DNA of 64,000 nucleotides from Hyphodiscus hymeniophilus (lineage: Eukaryota > Ascomycota > Leotiomycetes > Helotiales > Hyphodiscaceae). Below are positions 33,083-46,148 of the stretch, piece by piece. Location: assembly GCA_016508695.1 (NCBI GenBank), contig VNKQ01000020.1, forward strand, positions 1 through 64,000, given 5' to 3'. Position 1 is the first letter of the stretch; each line of letters begins with the position of its first letter. The notes beneath the pieces were generated by a model, which worked only from the letters and a program-made list of their open reading frames with translations, had not been told where the DNA came from and did not search any database. Position numbers and translations under genes: made by a program.

Positions 33083-34410
33083 ATGGTGTCCTCTATTCCT
33101 ACCCTGTTTGCGGCACTTGCTCTGCCTCTTGTGCCACTTGTCCAAGCTCAGCTCTTCACAGTCAACTGCCAGCCTCTGTCAATCCAGCGCGCGGATCCTA
33201 TCATTTCCCCTGGTGTGGTTTCTGCCCATACCCACGCAGTCATTGGAGGTACGGCTTTCCAACAGACCATGTCCACGACCACAGCAGTAAATGCACAGGA
33301 CACAACCTGCGACAAGAAGTTGGACAAGAGTAACTATTGGCAACCTCTATTATATCACCACAGAAGTGATGGCCAGTTCGAGGCAGTCACCTTTCAGGGT
33401 AGCGTAAGTTCAAGACAGTTCTGGGTGTATCTCTTGAACCAATCTAATAGATCAAATCAGGCTGTGTATTACTTGAACAGGGCTTGTAATTATGCCCCAG
33501 GGCTCACCACCTGCCCTACCAATTTCGCCTCGAGATCCCCTCCTGCTGGGTTGAGAATGGTGGTTGGAAACCCAACGCTTCGGTAAACTAACATTCATCA
33601 CTCTTCTTTGTCGTGCAGCGGAACTGACTTGACACTTTCAGAACCTACAACGATTCAAGCTTCGCACAAAGAGCCGTTCAGCACGTATGCTTGAGAGCAA
33701 ATGATTCTCCAAACTTCAACAGCCTGCCTCCGATGGCATGCCTCAGACTTAGAGCGGAGACATACTTCCCTTCTTGCTGGGACGGAGTAAATCTCGACAG
33801 CGCCGATCATTCTAGCCATGTGAGTAAATTGATCTTCAACCTATTTACATTCCCACTAACCTTTTCGTCTATAGATGGCCTTCCCAGCATACGGAGATTA
33901 CAATACCGGAGTCTGCCCACAGTCCCACCCAGTAGCCATCTACTCGGTCTTTTACGAATTTTACTACGACACCTCTCCTTACACCGACTATCAAAACCTG
34001 GTCTGGGCAATGGGAGATCCAACTGGTTACGGGCTCCATGGTGATTTCATCAATGGCTGGAATCAAAACGCGTTGGATCAAGCCGTGAACACTTGCCAGG
34101 GTCCTGACGGTGCTTATGCTGCTACCTGCTCCGTCAATGTACGTTCCCCTTTAAGCTCCTTTGGTTCAAGGCCACATCTTGCCATTCCAAAGCTATGCCG
34201 ATTAAGGCTATTCAGCTATTCGTTGTTTTTATAAGGCTCTAGCTAACCACGAGATTATAGCCCGGAGATGGCGCCGCGGTGGCATTGAACCCAGTAGTTC
34301 CAGCACCATCTGAGAATGTCGGCTTGAACGGACCAATTCCTGCCTTGCCAGGAAACAACCCCGTGACTGGGAGCTTTGTTAAGCGTCGCTCCAGCAAGTT
34401 CAGGATGTGA
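33083..34410 (+). CDS. Secreted DUF1996-family protein
   Basis: Five exons (33083-33403, 33461-33582, 33642-33819, 33875-34138, 34261-34410) give 344 residues, all junctions in phase. Signal peptide MVSSIPTLFAALALPLVPLV with cleavage near QAQ. The body shows the DUF1996 layout: FTVNCQPLSIQRADPIISPG, then SAHTHAVIGGTAFQ with the conserved His pair, DKSNYWQPLLYHH, VYYLNRACNY, FPSCWDGVNLDSADHSSHMA across an intron, and WAMGDPTGYGLHGDFINGW. This family is common and secreted in ascomycetes. The fold and function are not established, though the conserved His/Asp/Trp pattern suggests a carbohydrate- or metal-binding role. The protein ends in a short basic tail (KRRSSKFRM) after a Pro/Asn-rich linker. 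Confidence 0.85.
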
Positions 34411-36015
34411 GGTGGCACAAGGACTTTCAAAACTTTATTGGACATATTTTACGGGGGATGAAGTGTACATAGGGCTGGACTCACGAGAATTAGCATAGGA
34501 CTGGACTTTCGAGAATTAGCAGTGCTAGTTTCCTAGACAGGTATCATAACTTATGTTACTGGTCAAACTACAATCATTTGCATGCCGTGTCTTTCTTGCT
34601 CTTTGGGATTGAGTTCATTCGCTTGATTGAAAGCCCCTTCCACGTTATGATTCTACTCAGCATCAGTGGCTTGCATCACATTCCGACGACCTTCCATCAA
34701 CCAGAAGCCTGGTCCCGGACCGAGCTCATTCAAAGCAAACGGGAATCAGCCGCCAACTTCGCCGTTCACCACGTTTCATCTGAGACCGATGTCTCCCCGT
34801 CAACTTCGTCTGTATGCAGATTGGAAATTATACCAAAATTGGGCTCAAATCTTTCGGCGTATTATACGCAATGTGGAGTTCTACATTGGATGCATAAAAG
34901 GAGCTAGGAGACAAATTTCTTACGATTGATGTACTCGTAAGATATTCCTGCTGCCGCCATCAAGCGATCGTCACAAGTACCTGCAAGCCCTTCTGATTCG
35001 TTTTCCTCCTTGTCTGAATTGCAGGTACTGTTGGTTGGTAGGAGGTAAATAGGCTATGATAAGCCCAATTAGGAAGTACAACCCGAGGGGTTGTGATTAT
35101 TGTGGAATTGTTTCGGATTAATAAGGAAGTGATGCGGCGCACTCACTGTGTCTTCTCATGCATCGGTCAGGGGTGACTGCGTTACCTGTAACGCGCCACC
35201 AACCCCTACCCCTTACTTCTATTTGGAATCTTGGATTACTTGAGGCGTACCTGAAATGCTTCGAAAATTTCCTTCCTCCATGGCATCACCTAGTTGTCGC
35301 CTCGGCACAATGACCCACCGGATCGGTACAGCAGTAGTTAACACAGCTGGGAATACTAACCTCTTCTCAACCATGTTGGCAACGGGCACCGTCAATTTGA
35401 AACGCGAACCATTACTACCACGAGCATTGGCATTGCGACTGATATCAGTGATACCGCCGATATTCGAAGGACCACACTTTCTCATTCACTCCGAGGTTGC
35501 TTGCTATGCCCTGGAACTGTTGGTTGGTGTCTCTACCACCATGTTGGACATCTTGTCGAGGATTCCAGGGAATGTCGTTCTTGCTGGTTCTGTTCTGGGA
35601 TGCCAGGATTTTGAACGGGTGGTGTGCTGATAAATCTTGAAAGAATAAGAACCAAAAGAGTGATTGGGCAATAAGATGAAACGTGTGTCGATGGTATTAT
35701 CTTGTCCATCATGCTTCGGAGAAACATGAAAAACAAATTCACACGAAAAATACAAGAGAGGGTTTTGGAGAATTATCTTTCTGATGCTAACTACTGTTTA
35801 CCTCCATTGGAAAGCCAAGATTGAACTACGAGCGAGAACGATACCCAACCGATCAAGCTTGGTATATCTTGTCAGCATGAAAGCAAAGATAATTCCGTTC
35901 CAGCTTCGCAAATGTGTTTCAGCGATCCGGGGAGTGCCTCTCTTTATAGCCACACTGCATACATGCAAACCGTATCTATCGGATGGATAAGCGGGTCCAA
36001 TTGCTAGGTAGCACA
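34411..36015. other. Intergenic region, about 1.6 kb, up to the repeat island
   Basis: No confident gene. Frames at 34578-34929 and 35219-35630 are open on both strands but lack recognisable motifs. A small 26-base tandem repeat lies at 34475-34526. Composition stays normal until about 36015, where it changes sharply. Confidence 0.35.
34475..34526. repeat. 26-base imperfect tandem repeat
   Basis: CTGGACTCACGAGAATTAGC.. is followed directly by CTGGACTTTCGAGAATTAGC.., just past the DUF1996 gene in its likely 3' UTR. Two copies only. Confidence 0.75.
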
Positions 36016-36147
36016 AATTTGTATCGGTATAAGGGGAGAAAAGGGATAATCATTCGTTTTATTACAAGGTTTCTCTAAATACAAGTTGGTGCCTTAAAGA
36101 CTAGGTAGTATACTAAAGACCCCTTGTGACTTCCTTATCTTTATAGG
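36016..36147 (+). repeat. Left terminal repeat of the outer element
   Basis: Shares about 130 bases with 54451-54588, including GTATAAGGGGAGAAAAGGGA and the tail TAAAGACCCCTTGTGACTTCC. Differences are mostly C/T or G/A. Taken as a short LTR. An exact target-site duplication was not found (GTAGC before, GTGGC after, is a one-mismatch candidate). Confidence 0.65.
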
Positions 36148-39100
36148 TCCCCCCCCCTAGTAAGGTACCCCTACCTCAAGACTTTTTCTAATAATAAGAG
36201 TATAAAGAAAATATAAAAAGAAGATCCTTAAGTATAAAGTTCTCCTTATCGTGAGTTTTATAGTTATATTCTTTCCTCTAGTATTCTATATTACAATATA
36301 CTAACTAAAGTTTAAAGGTCCTTACTATAATATAAAGCGAAATATAAATATATAACTAAGAGTATATTACTAAACCTTTTTATAGAGTTTGGATTTTAAC
36401 TCTTTATATAAAGGCAATTAAAGTAATAAAAACAAAAAAATTAATATAATCTTTATATAGTACTTATTCTAAACTAATCCTTTCGAGAGATTTATAAAAT
36501 AAAAAAAAATAATATAGGCCGAGTAGTATTTAATAAGTAACCCTCTATTTCCCGAGAGATTAATCTTAGTCTTACTACTCTAAAGTTACTCTTATTACTT
36601 TAATAATAGCCTTGTTCTACTCCTTTAAGACTATAATAACATCTCTAATATTATTAGTAATAGTATAGTAAGAATCCTTAAAGGACTTAAGAGCCTCTAA
36701 GTAAAGCTTTGCTTCGCCTCTAGTAATTAGCTTATCTCTAGATATCTCTAACTAATCTTAGAAGTTTTAAAGATTTATATAATAATATAAAACTTCTTAT
36801 AAAACTATATAGTTATCGGGTTATATTATATAATATAGTAATAGATATTTCTTTAATTTTTTAGGGTAGTTATATTCCTAAGGCTTATTATAGGGACGTA
36901 TTTAATAGGGTTTATTTAGGGAAATAGCCTTATAAGTAAAAATAGGGTTATAAAAATAAGAGTTAAGAAATAAGTTAAAGAAAAGAGAGTCTTCCCTTCC
37001 CTAGTCCTAGTTTATTAGATCCTCTTTAGGGGAATCTACTTAATAATAATAACGGGCAAGTTCTAAGGAATCCTATATAGCTTATACCTTCTCCTAATAA
37101 GTACTAGGTTAAAAAGATTTTATAGGGATTAAGTTAGTAATAATAAATCTTAGTTTAAATTCGGGAACTCTAGACTATCCCTAAATAAATACCCTAATAT
37201 TATTTATAGATATTTCCCGTTCTCCTCGGGTTATTCTTATACCTAACTAGGGAAGATTTATAATAGGACCTACTTAGAATATAAGTATACCCGTTTCTTT
37301 CCTTACTAATTGGTTCTTTAAACCTTCTTTCGTAGCTAAAATATACTTTACCAAGTACTCTTTATAATACGGTTTATTTATAAGGCGCTTTATTATACTT
37401 AGACTTATAAGTTCCCTTTCTCTTTCTCTCTAGTAGATTAGGATAAGGTTATTTCTTAAAACAAATTTGGCTCTTCTTTAAATAACCTAATTACTATTAG
37501 AAAGCTTTTAATAATCCTTTTTTATCTAGAGTAGACGATAATTTACCTTAACCCGACTTATATCTAAATATATTACTAGAGGAAATCTATTAGGTTATTT
37601 CTCTAGATTAGGGTTTATTTCGTAGTTAGGGTTATCTTTATAAGTAAGATTCTTTTATCTTTAATTTAGGTAATATTAACGAATAACCCAAAGCGACTCT
37701 TTCTCTTAGTCTTCTTTCTCCTTTCTTTCTTTAATAACTTATATTCTTACTTCTTCTTCTTTTATAAACTTCTAATAGAATATAGTCTTCTAGTATAACT
37801 AAACTCTCTTTATATCCTCCTTAAATTTTGTTACTCGCATATTACTATTATTCGACTAGTATCCTTTTATTTTAACCCGGTATTTAAATCTTATAGCCTC
37901 TATAATAAGGGAGGGTTCTTTTATTAAAGTATAAGAGTATCCAAAAGGGTGCCCTAGGGCAAAAGTACCCGGTATAGTCTTAGATCTCTTAAGAGGAGTA
38001 TTAATTACGTCCTTATTAGCCTTACGTTTTATAAAGGCTAATTAGATAGAGGTAAGGGCTAATAACTAATAACCTTTTAACTCTCCTTCTTTTTTACTTC
38101 TAATAAGTATAAAGTCTTCCTTCCCCTTAATTCCCTTAAATATAGTTATATAAGTACCTTTTTTTATTTCTCTAGCTTTTAACGTATTCTTTTAAAAAGT
38201 AGTTTAGGACTTTAGTTTTTTATTATTATTCTTTTATAGCCGAGAACTAAGTATTTAAAATTTGCTAAAAGTTCCCTTAAAGTTAAGTACCCTATTTTTC
38301 TTAACTTTTCCCCTATTTTCCTCGTTTATTACTAAGTTAAAAAGAGCCTTAAGAACGTCGGTTACCTTTACCTTATACTTCTTATAGTACTTATAGATAA
38401 ATATACTAGCTACTTAGATTTACTCTTTTTAAAGAGACTTTTTTATTACTTTGTATTTAAGTCTTTTAAATAGGGGTTAAGGCTTCGGGGCTAATTAGGC
38501 TAAGTTATATTAGGTTATAGGCTCCTTTTTACTAAACTTGGGTTCCCTTACTTTACTTATATTCTTCTCGCTACTTAACCCCTCGCTTTCGTTATTTTCT
38601 CTTCTTATTAATACTTTCTTAAAGTCCCCTTCTTTATTACTAAACTAGCTATCCCTATATAAGACCTTTCTTTTGCTCTAACTACTATTCCCTTTATAAG
38701 CTAATTACTCTTTTATTCTCGGGTCCGTTTTAATCCTTTCGTGCCTTTAACGTATCCCTTAAATTTCTTTTACTCTAGGTATATATATTCTTATACTTAT
38801 AATACTAGTAAATTAAGTTTATACTAAGGGCAAGAGAGAGGGTATTATATTTCTATATTCTTTTTCTAGGGGTCTTTATAACTCTCTTATTATTTGTTAA
38901 TACTTTTATATAATATTAGTTATATAAATTACCCTTTTAAATAACTTTGCGGGTTAGCTATTACTTATAAGTATAAACGTAGATAATAATACTAAAAAGG
39001 GGCCTTTTTCGACTAATACTAGGGTTTACTAAATTAGGCAAATCTATTAACTCTACTAATAAGGAAGTAAAGTCTATTAAGGTTTGGCTTTTATTAGCTA

Positions 39101-39354
39101 TAGTCTTATTCCTATTTACTCTAGTCCTATTTTTATTAGCTAAGGTCCTACTCCTATATACTCTTATTCTGTTTCTATATATAGCCGTATTATAAAGCTT
39201 TATTTAAGGGATAATATTATTTTCGTATAGTCTTAGAAAATACTTTCTTAAATTATCTTATTATAATAAAGGTAAGTTATATTACTTTTTACTAGTACTT
39301 TTTCCCTATTATCTTTCGTTTCTCCCCTTATAATAAAGAATTATAAGAGTTATA

Positions 39355-39726
39355 TATAACAAACCTCGCTACCTGGTGTTGGTCTCGTGGGCAATTAGGT
39401 TAGGTTAAGTAGTTAGGGAAGCTATTGTAGTTAAGGTTAGTATAACCTTTGTAGTTACTAAGTATAGTATAAAGATACTGTATTTGAGTTAAGCACGAAG
39501 CTTCTATTTACCTAGGAAATACTATTGCTTATATAGAACCTTCGTCTCTTATTAGACCTTTAGAGAACCCTTAGGTCTAGGACCGCTAAGGTCTTAGACT
39601 GTCGAGGTCTTTCGAGGTCTATCACGTGATCCCAAGTAATACTTTGCTAACGTGATCTCTACTCGTAATTCTCTTATAGCCTAGCTATCGAGCCTTAAGC
39701 TACGAGCTATTATATAATTTGTAATA
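39355..39726 (-). repeat. 3' LTR of nested retrotransposon
   Basis: 372-base copy matching 45777-46148 throughout, with scattered transitions. Shared landmarks are AAGCACGAAGCTTCTATTTA and ACGTGATCCCAAGTA. The 5-base TTATA duplication precedes it. Confidence 0.9.
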
Positions 39727-42700
39727 CTAGCTCCCTTTTAGCCTAGTATAGTCCCTTGCGCTAAATAGCTAAGTCTAAACTTTGTAAGGTAGGCTATAGT
39801 CTTCTTTCTTCTTTATTATAATTACTAACCGAAATAAAAAGAAACTAAAATAAATTACTCTTACTTTTCGAATCGAACGATTTAGAGACAAAATGTCTCC
39901 TTGTAACTACTATCGTCGCTTACGCCGTTATTATATTATAGCTAGCGCTAAGTCTACTTATTGTGTAGAGTATTATCGCGTTAGTCGTAGGGCGTATAAC
40001 TTTTCTTCGAAGCTCCCTTTTATAAGTAACTAGTCCTCGCTTAACTATTAGCGATAGAAGTTGCGTAATAAGGAAGAGGCCGCTATAGCTAAGATTTTTT
40101 GTCTTCGAAAATAGTAATAATTGCTTAACAAACGGGAAAAGGAAATAATAGTTTAGGGGGTAAAAACCCTAAACGAACTAAATTATACTAAAGCTACCGA
40201 GATAGCTAAGTTGGCTCGTTAGGAGGTAGTTATTAGGTCGTTAGCCGAGGCTTCTTCCTTTCTCGAGGACTCCTCTTTAGATCCCGAGGCTTTTGTTAAT
40301 TTACCGGATTCGTTCTAGTCTAGTATAGCTTTTTCTAGGGTTATAACTAGGAGTAATAGAACTATTCTAGGAGATCTAGGCAATTAAGATTTTTTGTAGG
40401 TTCTTATATATTGTCTATTTCGCTATACCCTTTCTACTTAACAAGGTATTCTTACTTACCCTTGTTTCTTTTAGTACTTACTATTCTTTCTACTTCGTAT
40501 ACGTTTAAATTGTTTTCTAGTTGGATATTTGTGTTTGTAACTATTATAGTTAGTCCCTTTACTAGCTCTAGTAATAATATATAGAATACTAGGTATAACC
40601 GGGATTTTGCTAATAGTTTTAGCTAATAATTGACTACTCTAATTTTCTTTAGAATTTCAAATAGTCTTAACTTCTTAAAGTCAAGTTTAGTACTTAGTCT
40701 TTTTGTTTTAATGTTTTTTTATAAGAGGTAAACTTTATCCCCCTCTTTAAGCGTAAGCTTTATACTTCGCTTTTTATTTGCGTAAGTTATTATTCTTAGC
40801 CTAACAAACTAGATGTCTCTAGCTAGTTACTCGTAGAGTTTTTGCAAGTGGTCAATTATTATAAGGGCATACTAAGCTATCTATTTATCCTTTCTTGGTT
40901 ATCGATAAGCTTCCGGCTAGTATTTATAGTTCGCGAAAAACGGTAATATTCTAATAGGCTCGCTTTTGGCACTATTATATACAAATTCTACTATTAGGAG
41001 GAGTTTTACCTAATTGTCTTAGTTATAGTTAATATAACTCTTTAGGTACTATTCTAACGTTTGGTTTAGTCTTTCCGTCTGTTTGTTTGTTTGTAAGTGA
41101 AATGCTATAAATAGTTTGTAGTTTGCTTCTAGCTATACTATTAGTAATGACTAGAATTTAGAAGTGAATAATTTGTCCTTATCCGACGTGATTTCGTCTA
41201 GTAGACTATATTGGCTAATAACTATTTTAATAAATATATACGCAAGTTCTATTATACTACTTCCTTTTTTGTATAGTATAAAGTGTTCGTACTTGGTTAG
41301 TCGGTTAATAACTACCTAGATAGCGTCGTAGACTATATTTGTTATTAGTTCTTTAAATGGCGGTAGTTTGACTATAAAATCGAAGGCTATTGATTTTTAT
41401 ACCCTTCTAGGTACTAGGGCCGGTTATAGTAGCCTATACGGTATATATCGATTCGGCTTGCTCTTATTATACAAATCGCATTCTAAGACTTCTTTCTCTA
41501 TTACCTTTCTTATTCCTAGGAAGTAATAGTCTCTTGATAACCTTTTAAGGGTTCTATTAATACCTTAGTGTCTATAGGCTAGTAATGAGTATTGTGTACG
41601 AACGAACTTATTTCTTATTCTTACTAGAATATATACTAATCCCTTATACCGTAGTATCCCTTAGTAGTCTATATAGAAGTCCTTCGTTGGGTTCTTAAGG
41701 ATTCTAATAGCGTATTCGTCTTGTCGATATATTACTTTAATTCTTATTTCCAAATCCTTGTCTTCTATAATAGAGATTGTAGCTAGGAGTTCGTAATTAT
41801 ACTTTATGTCTTTATTAACTTCTTTTAGTATTGCGCGGAGCCTTTCTATTGGCTTGCCGCTATATTCCTATTGGCGGCTTAGCGTATTTACTCTTGCGTT
41901 TTCTAATTCTTTTTGGTACAAAATAATAAAGTTATATACTAAGAGTATCTCTAACTATTTGACTTGTCTTTTATTAAGAATCTTTATTATAGTAAAGGTT
42001 GTAAGGTTCTTATAGTCGGTCTATACTTAAACCTAGTGTTTTAGTCCTTTAAAGTAAACTCTTTATTATTCGAATAATACGACTATAGCTAGTAGCTCTT
42101 TGTCGTATATATTATAGTTAAGTTCCGCTAGCGAGAGTTTTTGTAAATAGTACGTAACTAGTTTAAGCTTTCTGTCTTTATCGAGCTAACTAATTATTAC
42201 TTTAATAGTAAAGTTTAATACATCCGTTTTTAGAATAATTAGTAGTTCCAAATTAAATATAATAAGAATAGGGGCTAATGCGAATCGAGCCTTAAGGTTA
42301 TTAAAAGCTTATTGGGCTTCCTTATTTTATTCCTATATTTTATCCTTTCGTGTAAGTTTCGTAAGTAGGTTTGTAATTATTAAATATCCTTAAATAAATC
42401 TTCGGTAAAAGTTAGCGAATCTTAGAAAAGACTATACTTCTTTAATAGTTTTGGGTTCTTTCTAGTTAAGTATTATTTTTACTTTTTTAGGGTCTATTTT
42501 GATTCCGTTTTGTTTTATAATAAACCCTAAGAAGGTTACTTCTTCTTTATAAAACTCACATTTCTCTAGCTCTAGTATAAAAGGTATCTTTGCGAGCTTT
42601 TCGAGGACTTTTCTTATATGTTTAATATATTTTACTTCGTTTTTAGAGAATATTAGGATATTATCTAAGTATATAATAACGAAGATATCTAAGTATTCGT

Positions 42701-45700
42701 ATAGAGTATTGTTAACTAGTTATTAGTATAATGCGAGTGTGTTAATTAATTTAAAAGGCATAATTAAATACTCGTATAACCCGTATTGTATTCTAAATGC
42801 TATTTTCTATTCCTCCCTTAACTTGATATATATAAGGTTATAAGCCCCTTATATATCTAAGCAAGTAAAGAATATTATTCTTTTTAACCTATTATATAGT
42901 TTGTTAATTAAGGGTAGTAGGTACTAATCTTTAATAGTAATGCTATTAAGTTAGCGATATTCGACGCAAGGTCTTAATTTCCCGTTTTTTTTTAGTACAA
43001 ATAAAAGTGGGCTTATTACTAGTAAGGTTAATAGTCGTATAAATCCTTTCTTTAGATTTAGGTCGATATACTCTTTGTATATAACTAATTCCTTTACTAA
43101 TAGCTAATAAATTAGTTTAAACGTAAGACTCTTTCTTGGCTTAATGGGTATCTCGTGATCCTATAGCTTATACTTTAGAAGGGCCTCGTTAAAAGGGGCT
43201 TCCCGAAATAGAAACTTATATTTCTTATACGCCGCTAGTATTCGCTTTAGTATAGAGGCCTAAGTTTGGTTTTTTAAACTTAGGGTAGTCGCATATAATT
43301 CTTCCCGGTTAAGAGATCTATTGTCTCCTTAGGGTGTTTTATTATTATATCGACACGAATATTGGCTTAGGGTAATACTTCTTTATTTCTAGTTGACTAG
43401 CGGATTGTAAAGTTAAAGCTAAGGTATACCGAGAATTACTACGTAAGTTCTTATAGTAACGAGATTAAGTTAGATCTCTTTAGTATATCCCTTTATAGTT
43501 TTTATCTAAAGACGCTTGGTTTTATAAGTTACTATTCTCTTATTAGACTTAATTGTCTCTTTATTAATAATACTTAGATTATACGGGTCTCGCTTCTTAA
43601 GAATTCCGAATTTGTCTATAGCTACTTTTATATTAATAAAGTTGCCCGTTACTCCCGAGTCTATTATTACTTGTAAGGAGTATCCGTTAAGATAGATTAA
43701 AAGTAGGAGCTATCGTCTTACTCTTACTATATATAGCCGTTTGTTATATAGGTTCTTAGGCTCTTTATAACGCTCTAGAGGTAGCCTTCTTCCTCTAGTG
43801 CCTCTTAGTTTTTTAACGATTTACTATTTAATCCTAGTAATAGTTTAAACGGGAAGTCCGTTTGCAATTCCTTTAGTACGATTTTTAGCTAATAGACAGG
43901 TTTTACTCGTTATAGAAACCTTTTGTAGTCTATTTTTGAGGAGTAGTAGACGAGATAACTATCTATATAGCAAGTGCTTTATATTAGTTCTTTGTGTCGA
44001 GGGTAATTAGTTCTCGCGACGTTATCTTTCTCCTTTACGTCCTTTATTGCTTTTTATATTTATTCTTTTATAACGCCTAATACTTAGATTGTTTTAGTTA
44101 GTTCTAGTTTATAGTCGATATTTTCGGATAGTTTGTTGCGATACTATTAGCTTCTAGTAGCTCGGGGTACTAGGATAGTTATAGCTTTTTTTATTTATAT
44201 AGAAATAGCTTCCTTAAGGTAGCGGAGCTTTAGCCGGTATAATATAAGCCTATTAAGTCCTTCCTCTTAATGTTCTAGTATACTTATATTCCCGATTCTT
44301 ACTTATTTAGTCTATTGTCTTACTTCTTTTATTTATTTTTCTCGAAACTCTATTTTTAGTTCTTATATTATTTTGGTTCTTAATAGGATATAGTGCTAGA
44401 GGAGTTCTTTTTTAGTAAGTTCCTTAAGTATCTCTTTCTACTCTTATAGTTTCTTTTTATACGCTACCTTTATGCGTGGTTTTATAATCGGGTATTATTC
44501 TGCGATTTTTGTTAGAGTCGTATACTAAGAGTTACTAGGACTAATAGTCTTAAGAGTAGTCTTGTAATAGTGTCTTGTAATGGGTTCGATATCTTCTTTG
44601 GAGGACGACTCTTTTATAGTTTACGTTTCGCTATTCTTATCGCTAATACTAATTTATTTAAATCCTTTTGCAATTTCTTCTTAAGATATCTTTATAAACA
44701 GTAGTCGTAATATAGCGTATAACTATATAGGCCCGTTATCCTATCTTTTTCTTTAGATAGTAGTAGTAATTGTTTCCCTTTTCGGATTCTTGCTCTTAAA
44801 TCCGCCGCGAGATCCGCCTCTTTGTTAGGCTTTTTCTCGGGCGTTTCCTCTAGTATAGCAATTCCTTACTATATAGCTTATCTTGCTATAATTAAAACAC
44901 GTGCGTTCTTCTATGTGTTTTTATTTACTTTTAGGGGAGAGTTCTTTTTTTACTATAGTATCGAGCTTTATAAGTTTCTTATAGCTTCGACGTTTGTATT
45001 TCTATTGCGGTTATCGGTGTCTAGGATTATAGAAGCCTTTCTTTTCTAAGCTTCTTTCGTAAAGTCGGTTATTAATTTGGCAAGCTAGTTCTATTATTTT
45101 AAGTATTAAGCCGGGCTTGTCTTCTTTGACTAGCTTGTCTTTAACTATATCCTTAAGTCCTCGATAGTACTAGGCTTTAAGTATGTCGTTATTCTACTTA
45201 GTTCGAGTTGCGTATCTTTGAAACTTAGACGTGTAATTAGTTGCGGATTCTTACTACTTGAGGACCTAAATAGTTCGTTCGGCTTATTATACTTTATTTA
45301 TTACTCCGAATATTATCCGAAAGATTAATACAAAGCTTAGTAGCGACTTAAATAGGTTTTAAGTGTCCTTTTTTATAGTTATAATAATGGCTTTATAGTT
45401 GTTAGTATTAATTATATAGTTTTTAGCGTAGCCTTTAATCTAGTTAAGTACTTCTTTCTCTAGTCTTGAGATTATAAATAGGATTTTCTCTATATTAGAT
45501 TTAAACTTGTTTTTATTAAAGGTAAAGTAGAGTTTTATTTAAAGGATAAATCTCTTGAGTTTGTTTCGTTTTTTGCTATATATATCTAGTAGTGAGATTT
45601 TAATATCTTTATATAACTCTCTTACTAATACTAGTAGTAGTATGGGTATACTTTTTAGTATACTTCTTAGTGCGGGCGTAGCCGCCCGTATATTAGTTAA

Positions 45701-45776
45701 TACTTCTCCTTTAGTAGATATTGTGGGTCCTTAATATAATATATACTTTGGCGACTTGTATAGTTAGTACTTAAAG

Positions 45777-46148
45777 TGTAACAAACCTCACTACTTAGTG
45801 TTAGTCTTATAGGCAATTAGGTTGGGTTAGGTAGTTAGGGAAGCTATCGTAGTTAAGGTTAGTATAACCTTTGTAATTACTAAGTATAATATGAAAATAC
45901 TATATTTAAGTTAAGCACGAAGCTTCTATTTACCTAGGAAATACTATTGCTTATATAGAACCTTCGTCCTTTATTAGACCTTCGGGGAACCCTTGGGTCT
46001 AGGACCGCTAAGGTCTTGGACTGTCGAGGTCCTTCGAGGTCTATTACGTGATCCCAAGTAGCACTCTACTAACGTGATCTCTACTCGTGGTTCTCTTATA
46101 GCCTAATTGTCGAGCCTTAGGCCACGAGCTGTCATATGGTTTGTAACA
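45777..46148 (-). repeat. 5' LTR of nested retrotransposon
   Basis: The better preserved of the two 372-base LTRs, with intact TGT..ACA ends. Followed directly by the TTATA target-site copy. Confidence 0.9.

Larger units (their letters stand above)
39355..46148 (-). mobile_element. Complete but dead Ty3/gypsy LTR retrotransposon, nested
   Basis: Two 372-base direct repeats, 39355-39726 and 45777-46148, flank a 6.05 kb interior. The right copy starts TGTAACAAACC and ends TTTGTAACA; the left copy shows the same ends with C/T or G/A changes. Both sides are bordered by TTATA (39350-39354 and 46149-46153), a perfect 5-base target-site duplication. The coding direction is minus: a Gag zinc knuckle relic near 44862-44905 (CFNYSKISYIVRNC, three ligands or glycines altered), a reverse transcriptase start near 42880-43020, and the catalytic box YLDNILIFSKNE at 42640-42685, where YLDD has become YLDN. 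All changes are G-to-A or C-to-T, as RIP leaves. It inserted into the outer element and both decayed afterwards. Confidence 0.88.

Noticed and set aside
34578..34929. Plus-strand frames after the DUF1996 gene
   Set aside because: No start context, domain or splice support, and two frames are open at once.
35219..35630. Overlapping frames on both strands (88 and 124 residues)
   Set aside because: The minus frame has a protein-like stretch near GGITDISRNANARG, but I could not extend or identify it; too weak to list.
41806..45049. Open frames of 69-75 residues within the AT-rich island
   Set aside because: Chance openings in RIP-mutated retrotransposon sequence; the real relic motifs are on the other strand.
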